From Acidimicrobiia bacterium (GTDB lineage: Bacteria > Actinomycetota > Acidimicrobiia > IMCC26256 > JAMXLJ01): DNA of 64,000 nucleotides. The position numbers and the translations under genes were made by a program. This document shows, piece by piece, positions 7,812 through 15,535 of this stretch (position 1 is the first letter of the stretch; the number at the start of each line of letters is the position of its first letter). The DNA is taken from contig JAMXLJ010000011.1 of NCBI GenBank assembly GCA_024281095.1, positions 1-64,000 of the forward strand, written 5' to 3'. The notes below the pieces were generated by a model that did not search any database, was not told where the DNA came from, and worked only from the letters and a program-made list of their open reading frames with translations.

Positions 7812-8954
7812 ATGACCACATCGATGCTCGACGCCGCCCGTGATCTCCAGCCCATCGTCGATGCCAACGCCCGCGCCGCCGGCGAGCGCGCCGCGCTGCC
7901 GCGGGAGACGGTCGACGCGTTCGTGGCTGCGAACCTCCAGGGTGTCAGCGTTCCGCGTGCTGTCGGCGGTGCGGAACTGTCGCTCGTGGACAGCATCGAC
8001 GTCTTCGCCGCGATCGCGTGGGCCGACGGCTCCGCGGGCTGGTCGTTGATGGCGAGCGCGAGCGCGGCGTCGTTCTTCGGCGCTTGGGGCGGCGACGCGC
8101 TGGTCGAGAAGATGTTCGCCGAGCGGGTACCGCTGTGTGCGGGTCAGTTCGCCCCCAACGGCACGGCGGTGCGCGACGGCGACGAGTGGGTGGTGAACGG
8201 CGACTACCAGTTCGGCTCGAACATCGACGCGGCGGAGTGGGTCGGCGCGGGTGTCATGACCCAGCCACCGGACGGTTCCGGCGACCAACCCGACATGCTC
8301 TTCACGATCTTTCCGGCCGAGCTCGTCGAGCGGCGTGGGAACTGGGACGTGCTCGGACTGCGCGCGACCGCGAGCGAGGACTACGCCGTGCGCGACGTCC
8401 GCGTTCCCGATTCCGCCACCTTCCGGTTCTTCGCGCCGGTGCGTCACCGCGGCGGCCCCGTGTACGAGCTGGGCGTGCTCGGCCTCACGGCTGCCGGGCA
8501 CGCGGGCTTTGCGCTCGGGGTGGTACGGCGCGCGCTCGACGAGCTCGTGTGCGTGGCGAAGACGAAGCACCGCATGGGTGCCGCGACGCCGCTGCGCGAC
8601 TCGGAGCGCTTCCTCCACGCGCTCGGCACACTCGAGTGTCGGGCCCGCGCCAACGAGACGCTCGTGCGAACGGAGTTCGACGCGGCCCAACGACGCATGG
8701 AGGAGTGCGCCGGGCCCGACCCGGCAATGGTGAACCGGCTCCGAGCAGTCACCGTGCACGTCACGCACGACGGCGCCGACATCGTGCGCGAGTGCTATCT
8801 CCTCGCGGGCACGACCGCCCTCCGCCGGGGCCCGCTCGAGCGGTGCTTCCGCGACATCCACGCGGGCACGCAGCACTTCTTCGCGAGCCCGGCCGGCCCG
8901 ATCGAGCTCGGCCGCGATCTCATCGGCCGCGATCTCATCGGCCGGGATGCGTAG
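7812..8954 (+). CDS. Acyl-CoA dehydrogenase-like flavoprotein
   Basis: This 380-residue protein has the acyl-CoA dehydrogenase fold: N-terminal helical domain, a beta middle domain (GQFAPNGTAV, VNGDYQFGSNIDAAEW) and a C-terminal four-helix bundle of the type-2 class. The ending HAGTQHFFASPAGPIELG matches the HsaA/DszC-like flavin monooxygenase branch more than true acyl-CoA dehydrogenases. It probably oxidises or hydroxylates a substrate with reduced flavin from a separate reductase. I chose the ATG at 7812 over one six codons earlier because its protein starts directly in the domain. The C-terminus carries a tandem repeat (GRDLIGRDLIGRDA) from a 15-base duplication near 8910-8945. Confidence 0.8.
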   Translation: MTTSMLDAARDLQPIVDANARAAGERAALPRETVDAFVAANLQGVSVPRAVGGAELSLVDSIDVFAAIAWADGSAGWSLMASASAASFFGAWGGDALVEKMFAERVPLCAGQFAPNGTAVRDGDEWVVNGDYQFGSNIDAAEWVGAGVMTQPPDGSGDQPDMLFTIFPAELVERRGNWDVLGLRATASEDYAVRDVRVPDSATFRFFAPVRHRGGPVYELGVLGLTAAGHAGFALGVVRRALDELVCVAKTKHRMGAATPLRDSERFLHALGTLECRARANETLVRTEFDAAQRRMEECAGPDPAMVNRLRAVTVHVTHDGADIVRECYLLAGTTALRRGPLERCFRDIHAGTQHFFASPAGPIELGRDLIGRDLIGRDA

Positions 8955-8969
8955 CCCCACATCACACGC

Positions 8970-9013
8970 AGTCCGGACGATTTCCGCTTCACAGCCCGAA
9001 CATCGTCCCAACT
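8970..9013. repeat. Palindrome family 1 copy (AGTTGGGAC arms)
   Basis: Imperfect inverted repeat: AGTCCGGACGATTT (8970-8983) against the complement of 9000-9013, 11 of 14 positions pairing. The right half and its flank (TCGTCCCAACTCATGGAGCTA) closely match the copy at 20461-20503 (TCGTTCCAACTCGTGGGGTTA). It follows the stop at 8954 and may end that transcript. Confidence 0.55.
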
Positions 9014-9020
9014 CATGGAG

Positions 9021-9045
9021 CTAGTTGCAGAGGACCTGCAACTAG
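9021..9045. promoter_or_regulatory. Candidate TetR operator
   Basis: A perfect 10-bp inverted repeat CTAGTTGCAG / CTGCAACTAG with a 5-base centre (AGGAC) lies 16 bases before the start of the TetR-type gene. Size and place fit a dimeric TetR operator for autoregulation, which would also control the coupled DUF1330 and sulfatase genes. Confidence 0.6.
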
Positions 9046-9061
9046 TGGTTCACTTGCGGGC

Positions 9062-9646
9062 GTGACGCTGGCCGACGGGCGGGTTCGCCGAGGCGAACGG
9101 AACCGTGAGGCGATCATCGACGCGTTGATGGCCTGCTATCACGACGGCGAGCCCGATCCGAGCGTGTCCGAGGTCGCGACGCGCGCGGGTGTGAGCGTGC
9201 GGTCGGTGCACAACCACTTCGCCGACGTCGAAGCGTTGCGCGCCGAGGTCGCTCAGCGACAGTGGCAGCGCTACGCGCACCTCGCCGCGCCGCCGTTGAC
9301 GGACGCGCCGCTCGCGGAGCGGATCCGCTCGGTGGTCGGCTCCCGGGCCGAGCTCTTCGAGGCCGTCACACCGGTTCGCCGTGCCGCGTTGCTGTCGGTG
9401 CACGAGTCGCCGACCATCGCCGCGAATCTCGCCGAGGCCGACCGCCGCCTCCGGCGCTCGGCTCAGCGCGCGTTCGCTCCGGAGCTCGGCGACGCGCCCC
9501 CCGAGACCCTGGACGCCCTCGACGCCGCGCTGTCGTGGGACATGTGGAACCGGTTGCGCGGCGCGCAGGGGTGTTCGGTCACGCGCACGAAGAACGTGGT
9601 GGCGTCGTCGGTGGCGGCGCTGTTCCGACAAGGAGATCGCCCATGA
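9062..9646 (+). CDS. TetR-family transcriptional regulator
   Basis: A 194-residue TetR-type repressor. The N-terminal helix-turn-helix region reads NREAIIDALMACYHDG then VSEVATRAGVSVRSVHNHF, typical of TetR, with a Tyr-to-His change in the usual Y/FNHF. The rest is an all-helical ligand/dimer domain. The start is the GTG at 9062; the only longer options run into the palindrome. The stop overlaps the next start (ATGA at 9643-9646), so it is translationally coupled to the DUF1330 gene. The perfect inverted repeat just upstream (9021-9045) is the likely operator. Confidence 0.85.
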   Translation: MTLADGRVRRGERNREAIIDALMACYHDGEPDPSVSEVATRAGVSVRSVHNHFADVEALRAEVAQRQWQRYAHLAAPPLTDAPLAERIRSVVGSRAELFEAVTPVRRAALLSVHESPTIAANLAEADRRLRRSAQRAFAPELGDAPPETLDALDAALSWDMWNRLRGAQGCSVTRTKNVVASSVAALFRQGDRP

Positions 9647-10053
9647 GCTCGATCCGCCCGAACCACGACCAGTTCGTCGAGCTGTTGCAGTCGACGGACG
9701 AGGGGCCGGTGGTGATGTTGAACCTTCTCAAGTTCAAGGAACGCAGCAGCGACGGAGACTCCTCCGGAGGAGCGGCGTACGGGAAGTACGGCGACGCGGT
9801 CGTGGAGATGGTCGAGGCCCGCGGTGGCAAGGTCGTCTGGAGCGGCCGGGCCGAGCAGATACTCATCGGCGACCCCGCCGACGACTGGGACGTCGTCGTG
9901 CTCGTGCAGTACCCGAGCCGCCGGGCGTTCGTCGAGATGGTGAGCACGCCCGAGTACGAGCAGGCCCACGAGCATCGCGAGGCCGGTCTCGAGCGCACCG
10001 TCGTCGTCGCCTGTTCGCCCCGTTCCGTGCAGCTGCAGGAGCTCGGTTCCTGA
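9643..10053 (+). CDS. DUF1330-like small protein
   Basis: A 136-residue protein resembling DUF1330/dimeric alpha-beta barrel proteins: VVMLNLLKF, YGKYGDAVVEMVEARGG, WDVVVLVQYPSRRAF and EYEQAHEHREAGLERT are characteristic. The biochemical role of this family is not established. It starts within the ATGA overlap with tetR behind an AAGGAG site, and its TGA overlaps the sulfatase ATG by one base (TGATG). It therefore belongs to a tightly coupled three-gene operon. Confidence 0.75.
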   Translation: MSSIRPNHDQFVELLQSTDEGPVVMLNLLKFKERSSDGDSSGGAAYGKYGDAVVEMVEARGGKVVWSGRAEQILIGDPADDWDVVVLVQYPSRRAFVEMVSTPEYEQAHEHREAGLERTVVVACSPRSVQLQELGS

Positions 10054-11654
10054 TGGGCCGCAACATTCTCTTCATCACGACCGACCAGCAGCGCTACGAC
10101 GCGCTCGGGTGCAACGGTGGCGCCATCGCGCGTACACCCGTCGTCGACGACCTGGCCGCACACGGCGTGCGCTACGAGCGCGCGTACAACCAGAACACGG
10201 TCTGCATGCCGGCCCGTTCGACGATGCTGACCGGGCAGTACGTGCGCACCCACGGCGTCGTCGCCAACGGTGTCGCTCTGCCCGATGACGCGCCGAGTGT
10301 CGCCGCGTATCTCCACGACGTCGCCGGCTACCGCACCGCGCTGCTCGGCAAGGCGCACTTCGAGCCCGGGTTCGACCTCGCGCTGCAATGGCCCGAGAAT
10401 TTCATGGCGAAGCGGGGGCTCACCGGGCCGTATCGCGGCTTCGAGCACGCCGAGTTGGCGATGCACGTGCCCGCGGTCGGGAAGAGCCCGCTGCAGCACT
10501 ACGGTCGCTGGCTCGTCGACACCCACGGCATCGACGCAACCAAAGGATTCTCGCCGTTGCTCGCGGCCGAGCCCGGCGGCGACACCAACGCGCCGGAGAC
10601 ACGTATCAATCCGATACCACGAGATTGGTACCACACTGACTGGGTCGCCGATCGCACGCTCGCGTATCTCGACTCGCTGCCCGACGACGCGGACTGGTTC
10701 GTGTGGATGTCGTTCCCCGACCCGCACCACCCGTGGGACCCGCCCGCGTCCGAGCTTCACCGTTGCAACTGGCGCGATCTCGACCTTCCGCCCGGTCACC
10801 CGGGCTCACCCGACGCGATCGAGCGCGTGCTGGCGCAGAAACCCGCGCACTGGCGCGCGCTCTGGGACGGCACGTGGGTGAACGTCGAAGGTGGTTCGGC
10901 CTCGTACCGCCCCCAGAAGGTGAGCGACGACTCGCTGCGCGAGATCAACGCGATGACCCACATCATGAACGAGCTCATCGACGAGGCGTGCGGTCGCGTG
11001 CTCGCCCGCGTCGCGCAGCGTGGTTGGAGCGACGACACCGATGTCGTGTTCACCACGGATCACGGCGAGCTCCAAGGCGACTACGGGCTCATCTTCAAGG
11101 GTCCCTTCCACGTCGACTCGCTGATGCGGCTTCCGATGGTGTGGCGGCCCGCGCCGTCCGCACGGGTCGCGCCGGCCGTCGTCACCGAGCCTGTGGGCCA
11201 GCTGGACCTCGCGCCGACGTTCTGCGAGATCGCCGGCGTGCCGGTACCCGACTGGATGCAGGGTGCGGCGCTACCGACGGCGCCGGGGTCCGGACGCGAG
11301 CGCGTGCTGTGCGAGTGGGACTCGCAGTTTCCCGGCTACGGCATGCACCTGCGGTCGATCTACCGCGACGGTTGGCTCTGCACGGTGTACGAGCGGTCGA
11401 CCGTCGGCGAGCCGAACGGCCTCGAGGACTTCTTTGCGAGCACCGGTCTGTTCGGCGGCGGCATCGGGCCCGTCAGCTCCATCGAGTACGACGGCACCGA
11501 AGGCGAGCTCTACGACGTCGCGTCCGACCCCCATCAGTTCGCGAACCGGTGGGAGGATCCGGGGTGCGCGAGCCTGCGGCGCGATCTCGTCGCCGACCTC
11601 TACGACAGCCTTCCGAAGGATCGCACCGTGCTCAAGGTCGACCGCCCGGCCTGA
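10053..11654 (+). CDS. Sulfatase-family hydrolase
   Basis: A 533-residue alkaline-phosphatase-superfamily sulfatase. The metal-binding start NILFITTDQQRYDALGCNG and the modified-residue motif CMPARSTMLTGQ (Cys51, consensus C-x-P-x-R) are present, so it should carry formylglycine if the cell has the activating enzyme. Later metal ligands appear in FTTDHGELQGDYGLIFKG. There is no signal peptide, so it acts in the cytoplasm. It may cleave sulfate or phosphonate monoesters; the substrate is not visible. It is the last gene of the tetR operon, and its last 23 bases overlap the convergent rhodanese gene. Confidence 0.88.
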   Translation: MGRNILFITTDQQRYDALGCNGGAIARTPVVDDLAAHGVRYERAYNQNTVCMPARSTMLTGQYVRTHGVVANGVALPDDAPSVAAYLHDVAGYRTALLGKAHFEPGFDLALQWPENFMAKRGLTGPYRGFEHAELAMHVPAVGKSPLQHYGRWLVDTHGIDATKGFSPLLAAEPGGDTNAPETRINPIPRDWYHTDWVADRTLAYLDSLPDDADWFVWMSFPDPHHPWDPPASELHRCNWRDLDLPPGHPGSPDAIERVLAQKPAHWRALWDGTWVNVEGGSASYRPQKVSDDSLREINAMTHIMNELIDEACGRVLARVAQRGWSDDTDVVFTTDHGELQGDYGLIFKGPFHVDSLMRLPMVWRPAPSARVAPAVVTEPVGQLDLAPTFCEIAGVPVPDWMQGAALPTAPGSGRERVLCEWDSQFPGYGMHLRSIYRDGWLCTVYERSTVGEPNGLEDFFASTGLFGGGIGPVSSIEYDGTEGELYDVASDPHQFANRWEDPGCASLRRDLVADLYDSLPKDRTVLKVDRPA

Positions 11655-12027
11655 TCCGCGGACGCCCGGCGAGCCAGGCCTGGTAACCGCCCGCGAGGTC
11701 GGTCGCCCGGTGCAGACCGAGATCCTGAAGCGTGGCTGCCGCGAGGCTCGACGCATAGCCCTCGTTGCACACGAGGATGATGCGGCAGTCGTGGCTGCAG
11801 GCCTCGGGGATCCGATCCGGGCTCGTCGGATCGAGTCGCCACTCCAACACGTTGCGAGGGATGACCACGGCCCCCGGCAGCTCGCCGTCGGCCGCGCGTT
11901 GCTCGATCGGCCGGATGTCGACGACGAGCGCGCCGGCCGCCATCTCGCGGTCGAGCTCCGTGGCCGAGACCCGTACGAGGCGCGATCGGGCGGCCCGCAG
12001 CAGCTCGTCGATCGACTGTCTCGTCAT
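11632..12027 (-). CDS. Rhodanese-like sulfurtransferase domain protein
   Basis: A single rhodanese domain of 131 residues. The start is the ATG at 12027 (MTRQSIDELL). DIRPIEQRAADGELPGAVVIP is the family signature, and the active-site loop holds Cys87 (CNEGYASSLAA). It ends with GGYQAWLAG, as single-domain rhodaneses do. The Cys implies sulfur transfer or persulfide handling. Its 3' end overlaps the sulfatase gene tail to tail by 23 bases, and it is divergent from the VOC gene at 12091. Confidence 0.85.
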   Translation of the reverse strand: MTRQSIDELLRAARSRLVRVSATELDREMAAGALVVDIRPIEQRAADGELPGAVVIPRNVLEWRLDPTSPDRIPEACSHDCRIILVCNEGYASSLAAATLQDLGLHRATDLAGGYQAWLAGRPRIRPGGRP

Positions 12028-12090
12028 GCGGGTCGCGAGCGTAGAGGTGCGAGCCGGCACGCGCTCGCGCAGCCGTGCTGAAGTGGGGCC

Positions 12091-12471
12091 ATGGCGAGCG
12101 TGTTGCGGGAGATCGTCGTCGACTGCCGGGATCCACTGCGGGTCGGGCGCTTCTGGAGCGCGGTGCTCGACTGGCCGCTGGTGGAGGACGAGCGCGGGTA
12201 CTGCTGGTCGTCGTCGACGGGTGAGCCGACCGCGCCCGCACCCCTGCTCGTCTTCGTGCCGGTGCCGGAAGACAAGACGGTGAAGAACCGCTTGCACATC
12301 GACGTGAACCCGGCCCACTGCGATCAGCACGAGGAGCTCGAGCGCCTGCTCGCGCTCGGCGCCCGGCGGGTCGACGTGGGCCAGCGAGACGACGTGCCGT
12401 GGGTCGTGCTCGCCGATCCCGAAGGCAACGAGTTCTGCTTGTTGCGACGTCGCGTCGACGAGCTCGCCTGA
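12091..12471 (+). CDS. VOC-family (glyoxalase-like) protein
   Basis: A 126-residue protein with the glyoxalase/bleomycin-resistance fold in the short actinobacterial form: LREIVVDCRDPLRVGRFW at the start, NRLHIDVNPAHCDQHEELERL in the middle, and WVVLADPEGNEFCLLR at the end. Such proteins bind a metal or small molecule; no specific reaction can be assigned. It ends 17 bases before the acetyltransferase gene and is probably co-transcribed with it. Confidence 0.8.
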   Translation: MASVLREIVVDCRDPLRVGRFWSAVLDWPLVEDERGYCWSSSTGEPTAPAPLLVFVPVPEDKTVKNRLHIDVNPAHCDQHEELERLLALGARRVDVGQRDDVPWVVLADPEGNEFCLLRRRVDELA

Positions 12472-12488
12472 CCGAGGACGTTGCGAGC

Positions 12489-12785
12489 GTGGACCAGCGA
12501 CCGCACCTGGACGTCGTCATCGAAGACAACCCGGACGAGAACCGGTTCGAGGGGTACGTCGACGGCGCGCTCGCCGGGTTCGTGCTCTACGAACGCGACC
12601 ACGACCGGTTGGTGCTCGTGCACACGGAGGTCGACGACGCGTTCGAAGGCCAGGGCGTCGGCAGCAAGCTCGTAGCCGGAGTGCTCGACGAGATCCGCTC
12701 CCGTGGTGTCGCGGTCGTCGTGCAATGCCCGTTCATCAAGCGGTACATCTCGCGCCACCCCGAATACGCCGATCTCGTCGCCTGA
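12489..12785 (+). CDS. Small GNAT-like N-acetyltransferase (YjdJ type)
   Basis: A 98-residue protein of the small GNAT subfamily (Acetyltransf_CG). ENRFEGYVDGALAGFVLY opens the domain, FEGQGVGSKLVAGVLDEIR is the acetyl-CoA pyrophosphate loop, and CPFIKRYISRHPEYADLV is the typical ending. The GTG at 12489 gives the family length; no earlier start in frame fits. Substrate unknown. Confidence 0.8.
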   Translation: MDQRPHLDVVIEDNPDENRFEGYVDGALAGFVLYERDHDRLVLVHTEVDDAFEGQGVGSKLVAGVLDEIRSRGVAVVVQCPFIKRYISRHPEYADLVA

Positions 12786-12812
12786 GGTTCCGCCCTGCCA
12801 CTTCCTCAGGCG
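12779..12812 (+). terminator. Hairpin at the end of the acetyltransferase gene
   Basis: Perfect 9-bp inverted repeat CGCCTGAGG (12779-12787) / CCTCAGGCG (12804-12812) with a 16-base loop, starting in the last codons of the gene. A likely transcript end. Confidence 0.5.
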
Positions 12813-12925
12813 CGGCCCATGAGAAACGGGCCCCAAGGCGCGCGGTTGTGCGGACTGCGACGAACTGCTACTACGGCGACGTACGCGCGTACGCGCGGCC
12901 ACCCCGAGAAATCGACAGGACACTC

Positions 12926-13189
12926 ATGTTTGTGACAGTCATCCATCGAATCCATGACCCCGAGGGCTTTCAGGCGGCAGAAGCCAAGGCACTCGAGGCT
13001 GGCCTTCCTTCCCACGTTGCGTTGCCGGTCCACGCGGCTACCAACGACCACGAGCTCGGCATCTGCATCTGGGAAGGCGAATCGGTCGACGCCGTGCGCG
13101 AGGTGGTTGAAGGCGCGGTGGGTCCGTGGGCGAACAACGAGTACTACGAGATGCACGTTGACGGACTTACGCCGCAGCTCGGGAAGTAG
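12926..13189 (+). CDS. Small conserved-type hypothetical protein
   Basis: An 87-residue protein, MFVTVIHRIHDPEGFQ at the start and NNEYYEMHVDG near the end. The alternating beta/alpha pattern suggests a small ferredoxin-like, dimeric-barrel type fold, but I do not recognise a family with confidence. AGGA lies about nine bases before the ATG. Codon use is less GC-biased than its neighbours (TTT, CAT and AAG-rich stretches), which may mean recent acquisition. It is convergent with the methyltransferase gene, with a 25-base gap. Confidence 0.6.
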   Translation: MFVTVIHRIHDPEGFQAAEAKALEAGLPSHVALPVHAATNDHELGICIWEGESVDAVREVVEGAVGPWANNEYYEMHVDGLTPQLGK

Positions 13190-13214
13190 CCGGGTCGTCG
13201 CGATCAAGCCATAA

Positions 13215-13997
13215 CTAGGGCACCTTCTCGAAGACCGCGACCTGACTCACGCTGTCGGACGTGAACGGCGTCCGGTCCCATCCGGCCCACCGGGCCCGCA
13301 GACGGAAACCGGCGATGCGCCCCATCAGCTCGAGCTCGGACGGCCAAACGTAACGGTAGGGGGCGGAGTGGCGGACCAGGCGTCCGCCCACCGCGATCCA
13401 GTGGTGCGACGACGCGATCTGACCGACCGCGTCGTCGAAGGTTTCGATCCCGACGTGGTCCGCCTCGAGAGTGAAGACGCGGCTGACCTCGCCGGGCGCA
13501 ACGCGGCGCAATGCCGGAACCATCACTTCCACGACGAAACACCCGCCCGACTCGAGGTGCGCGGCTGCGTTGGCGAACACGGCCAGCTGCTCGTCCTGAG
13601 TGGTGACGTTCATGATGGTGTTCGCCACCAGGTACACCAACGTGAAGACGCCGCGGACGCGAGTGGTCGTCATGTCGCCGATCGTCACCGGCACGGACTC
13701 GGCACCCGGCTTGGTACGGAGCTGCTCGACCATGTGCGGGGACAACTCGATCCCGTGCACCTGAACGCCCTGCGCACGCAGCGGCAGGGCGATTCGTCCG
13801 GTGCCGACTGCGAACTCGAGGACCGCGCCGCCTCGCGCCAGCTGAGCGAGAACGCGAACGATTGGACCAAGATTGGACGGGTCGAACTTCGCCGCGTAGG
13901 TCATGTCGTAGACCTCCGCGATGTCTTTGCCCCACACGATCGAACCCACGACGACAGCCTGACGCGATCCGACACGCCCGGCCCAGTGAGTTTCCAA
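13215..13997 (-). CDS. Class I SAM-dependent methyltransferase
   Basis: A 260-residue methyltransferase with the Rossmann SAM-binding fold. Motif I is VLEFAVGTGRIALPL, followed by VHGIELSPHMVEQL (acidic end of strand 2), IGDMTTTRV and later strands. The N-terminal YDMTYAAKF resembles small-molecule methyltransferases of the UbiE/type-11 group. The substrate is unknown. The ATG at 13997 is one option; a start at GTG codons a few residues later is possible. It stands alone and is convergent with the small gene at 12926. Confidence 0.8.
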   Translation of the reverse strand: METHWAGRVGSRQAVVVGSIVWGKDIAEVYDMTYAAKFDPSNLGPIVRVLAQLARGGAVLEFAVGTGRIALPLRAQGVQVHGIELSPHMVEQLRTKPGAESVPVTIGDMTTTRVRGVFTLVYLVANTIMNVTTQDEQLAVFANAAAHLESGGCFVVEVMVPALRRVAPGEVSRVFTLEADHVGIETFDDAVGQIASSHHWIAVGGRLVRHSAPYRYVWPSELELMGRIAGFRLRARWAGWDRTPFTSDSVSQVAVFEKVP

Positions 13998-14179
13998 CCG
14001 ATCCGTACGATCCAGCGCGAGCGCCGGGAGGACGCCGGCGAGACCCCGGGGGAAGCTCGAAGCGGTGACTCGCCCTCAGCGCCGTCGCGGCGGATCCTGG
14101 ATCGACGCGGCCCGGCAGATCGCGGCGAAATGCGCGAATACCCTTTATCGCGCGGGCTCCGCGCGCGAAGCTCCCGGGC

Positions 14180-14536
14180 ATGCAGGCGACCGACCGCGAG
14201 CGCGACGTCCGACCCTGGGGCGAGTACGAGGTCCTCGAAGACGACGACCGGCACAAGGTGAAGCGGATCACCGTCCTGCCGGGCAAGCGCCTGAGCTACC
14301 AGCGCCACCAGCGTCGCGCCGAGCACTGGTTCGTCGTCGCGGGCAGCGCGACGGTGACGCTCGAAGGCACCGAGCACCGCGTCGACGCGGGCCAGGCCAT
14401 CGACATTCCGCGTGGAGCGGCCCACCGTGTCGCGAACAACGGCGCCGACGAGCTCGTGTTCGTCGAGGTGCAGATCGGCGACTACTTCGGCGAAGACGAC
14501 ATCGAGCGGCTCGAGGACGACTACGGCCGCGCCTGA
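14180..14536 (+). CDS. Cupin of the mannose-6-phosphate isomerase type II class
   Basis: A 118-residue single cupin matching the isomerase domain at the C-terminus of bifunctional mannose-1-phosphate guanylyltransferase/mannose-6-phosphate isomerases. RPWGEYEVL, HKVKRITVLPGKRLSYQRHQRRAEHWFVV and IPRGAAHRVAN include the metal-binding His and Glu residues. Here it stands alone without the nucleotidyltransferase. It may isomerise mannose-6-phosphate/fructose-6-phosphate or have taken another sugar role. Confidence 0.8.
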   Translation: MQATDRERDVRPWGEYEVLEDDDRHKVKRITVLPGKRLSYQRHQRRAEHWFVVAGSATVTLEGTEHRVDAGQAIDIPRGAAHRVANNGADELVFVEVQIGDYFGEDDIERLEDDYGRA

Positions 14537-14552
14537 CGGCTGACGCCCGGGT

Positions 14553-15071
14553 TCAGGCCGCGTTCTGCCGGCGGAGTCCGAGGTCCGCGCACGCCTCGCA
14601 GACCCGCTCGGGTATCACGCCTGTCCGCATCAACACCGCGAACAGTTTGCAGCCGATGCAGAAGCCGGCCGCCGACTCGAGCGTCGCCGCAGCCGTGATC
14701 ATTGCCACGAGCACGAGTGCGGCGGTGTCGAGCCCGAAGCCGAACGCGAGCACCGTGGCGCTCAGCGACAGCAGCGCGCCGATGCCCTGCGCGAAGCGCT
14801 TCGGGGGCCCCGGCACCGGGCGGGGTCGTGCCGGCAGGGCCGGCGTGAGGATCCGCGTCACCAGCTGGCCGAGCGGGCTCAGCGTGGGGCCGCTCGCGAC
14901 GCGTGCGACGAACCCGTAGGCGAGCGGGATCAGCAGCCACCGCGACCCTGTCGCCAGCACGATCGCGCACTGCACCACGACGCCGGCCGCGACGAGGCGG
15001 GCCGACACCTCGTTCACCGGGTCGGGGAACGCGAAGAACCGGCGGACGGGAGTGGTCGCGGTCGGCGACAT
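14553..15071 (-). CDS. DUF4395 membrane protein
   Basis: A 172-residue integral membrane protein with about four hydrophobic segments. FPDPVNEVSARLVAAGV at the start, PRPVPGPPKRFAQGIGALLS in the middle and GFCIGCKLFAVLMRTGVIP near the C-terminus are DUF4395 hallmarks. The CIGC and CEAC cysteines near the end suggest a redox role; in other actinobacteria such genes occur near thioredoxin-like proteins. No partner is adjacent. It is convergent with the cupin gene and divergent from the gene at 15206. Confidence 0.75.
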   Translation of the reverse strand: MSPTATTPVRRFFAFPDPVNEVSARLVAAGVVVQCAIVLATGSRWLLIPLAYGFVARVASGPTLSPLGQLVTRILTPALPARPRPVPGPPKRFAQGIGALLSLSATVLAFGFGLDTAALVLVAMITAAATLESAAGFCIGCKLFAVLMRTGVIPERVCEACADLGLRRQNAA

Positions 15072-15205
15072 GCAGCCATCGTATCCCGATAGTCGAGCGA
15101 AATGATCGGGTTTCTCTGTACGACGAAGAAGTGCTTGACGAGCAGCGCCGGCGGGGTTCGAATGCGGCCGGCGGGGGTGCCTCAACGGCGGGTGGAGGAG
15201 TCGTG

Positions 15206-15520
15206 ATGGAGCAGAACGGCATCGCATCGCGCCGGCAGCCGCGCCAGCCGCGGCGGTGGACGCGGGTCGAGCCGGCCCGCGCGTACGCGCCCGAGCGCGT
15301 CGAGGGTACGACCGGGACGGGTGAGCACCACTTCGTGGTGTACGACGCGCGTGTCGTGCGTTGCAGTTGTGGCGCGACGCTGCTGGCGACCGACCCGGCC
15401 GTCTTGCGCGCGCCGGCCGACAGTTGCGACATCGACACGATCGCGATGCACGCCGCGTGGTGCGAGAAGCTCGAGTTGGGCGACTTCAGCGTGCGCGCGC
15501 TCCCCGCGCCGATTCGCTGA
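15206..15520 (+). CDS. Small Cys-containing hypothetical protein
   Basis: A 104-residue protein, basic and disordered for the first ~30 residues (RRQPRQPRRW). A compact domain follows with HHFVVYDARVVRCSCGATL and, further on, DTIAMHAAWCEKL. The pattern C-x-C plus H...C could bind zinc, but I do not recognise the family. GGAGGAG lies six bases before an in-frame GTG at 15203, directly adjacent to the ATG at 15206; either may be used. Convergent with the LPFTG protein gene. Confidence 0.55.
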   Translation: MEQNGIASRRQPRQPRRWTRVEPARAYAPERVEGTTGTGEHHFVVYDARVVRCSCGATLLATDPAVLRAPADSCDIDTIAMHAAWCEKLELGDFSVRALPAPIR

Positions 15521-15535
15521 CGCTTCTCGCGCGGG

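Noticed and set aside
15085-15110. CCCGAT...ATCGGG dyad between the divergent genes at 15071 and 15206
   Set aside because: Only 6 bp per arm with a 14-base spacer; too weak to call an operator.
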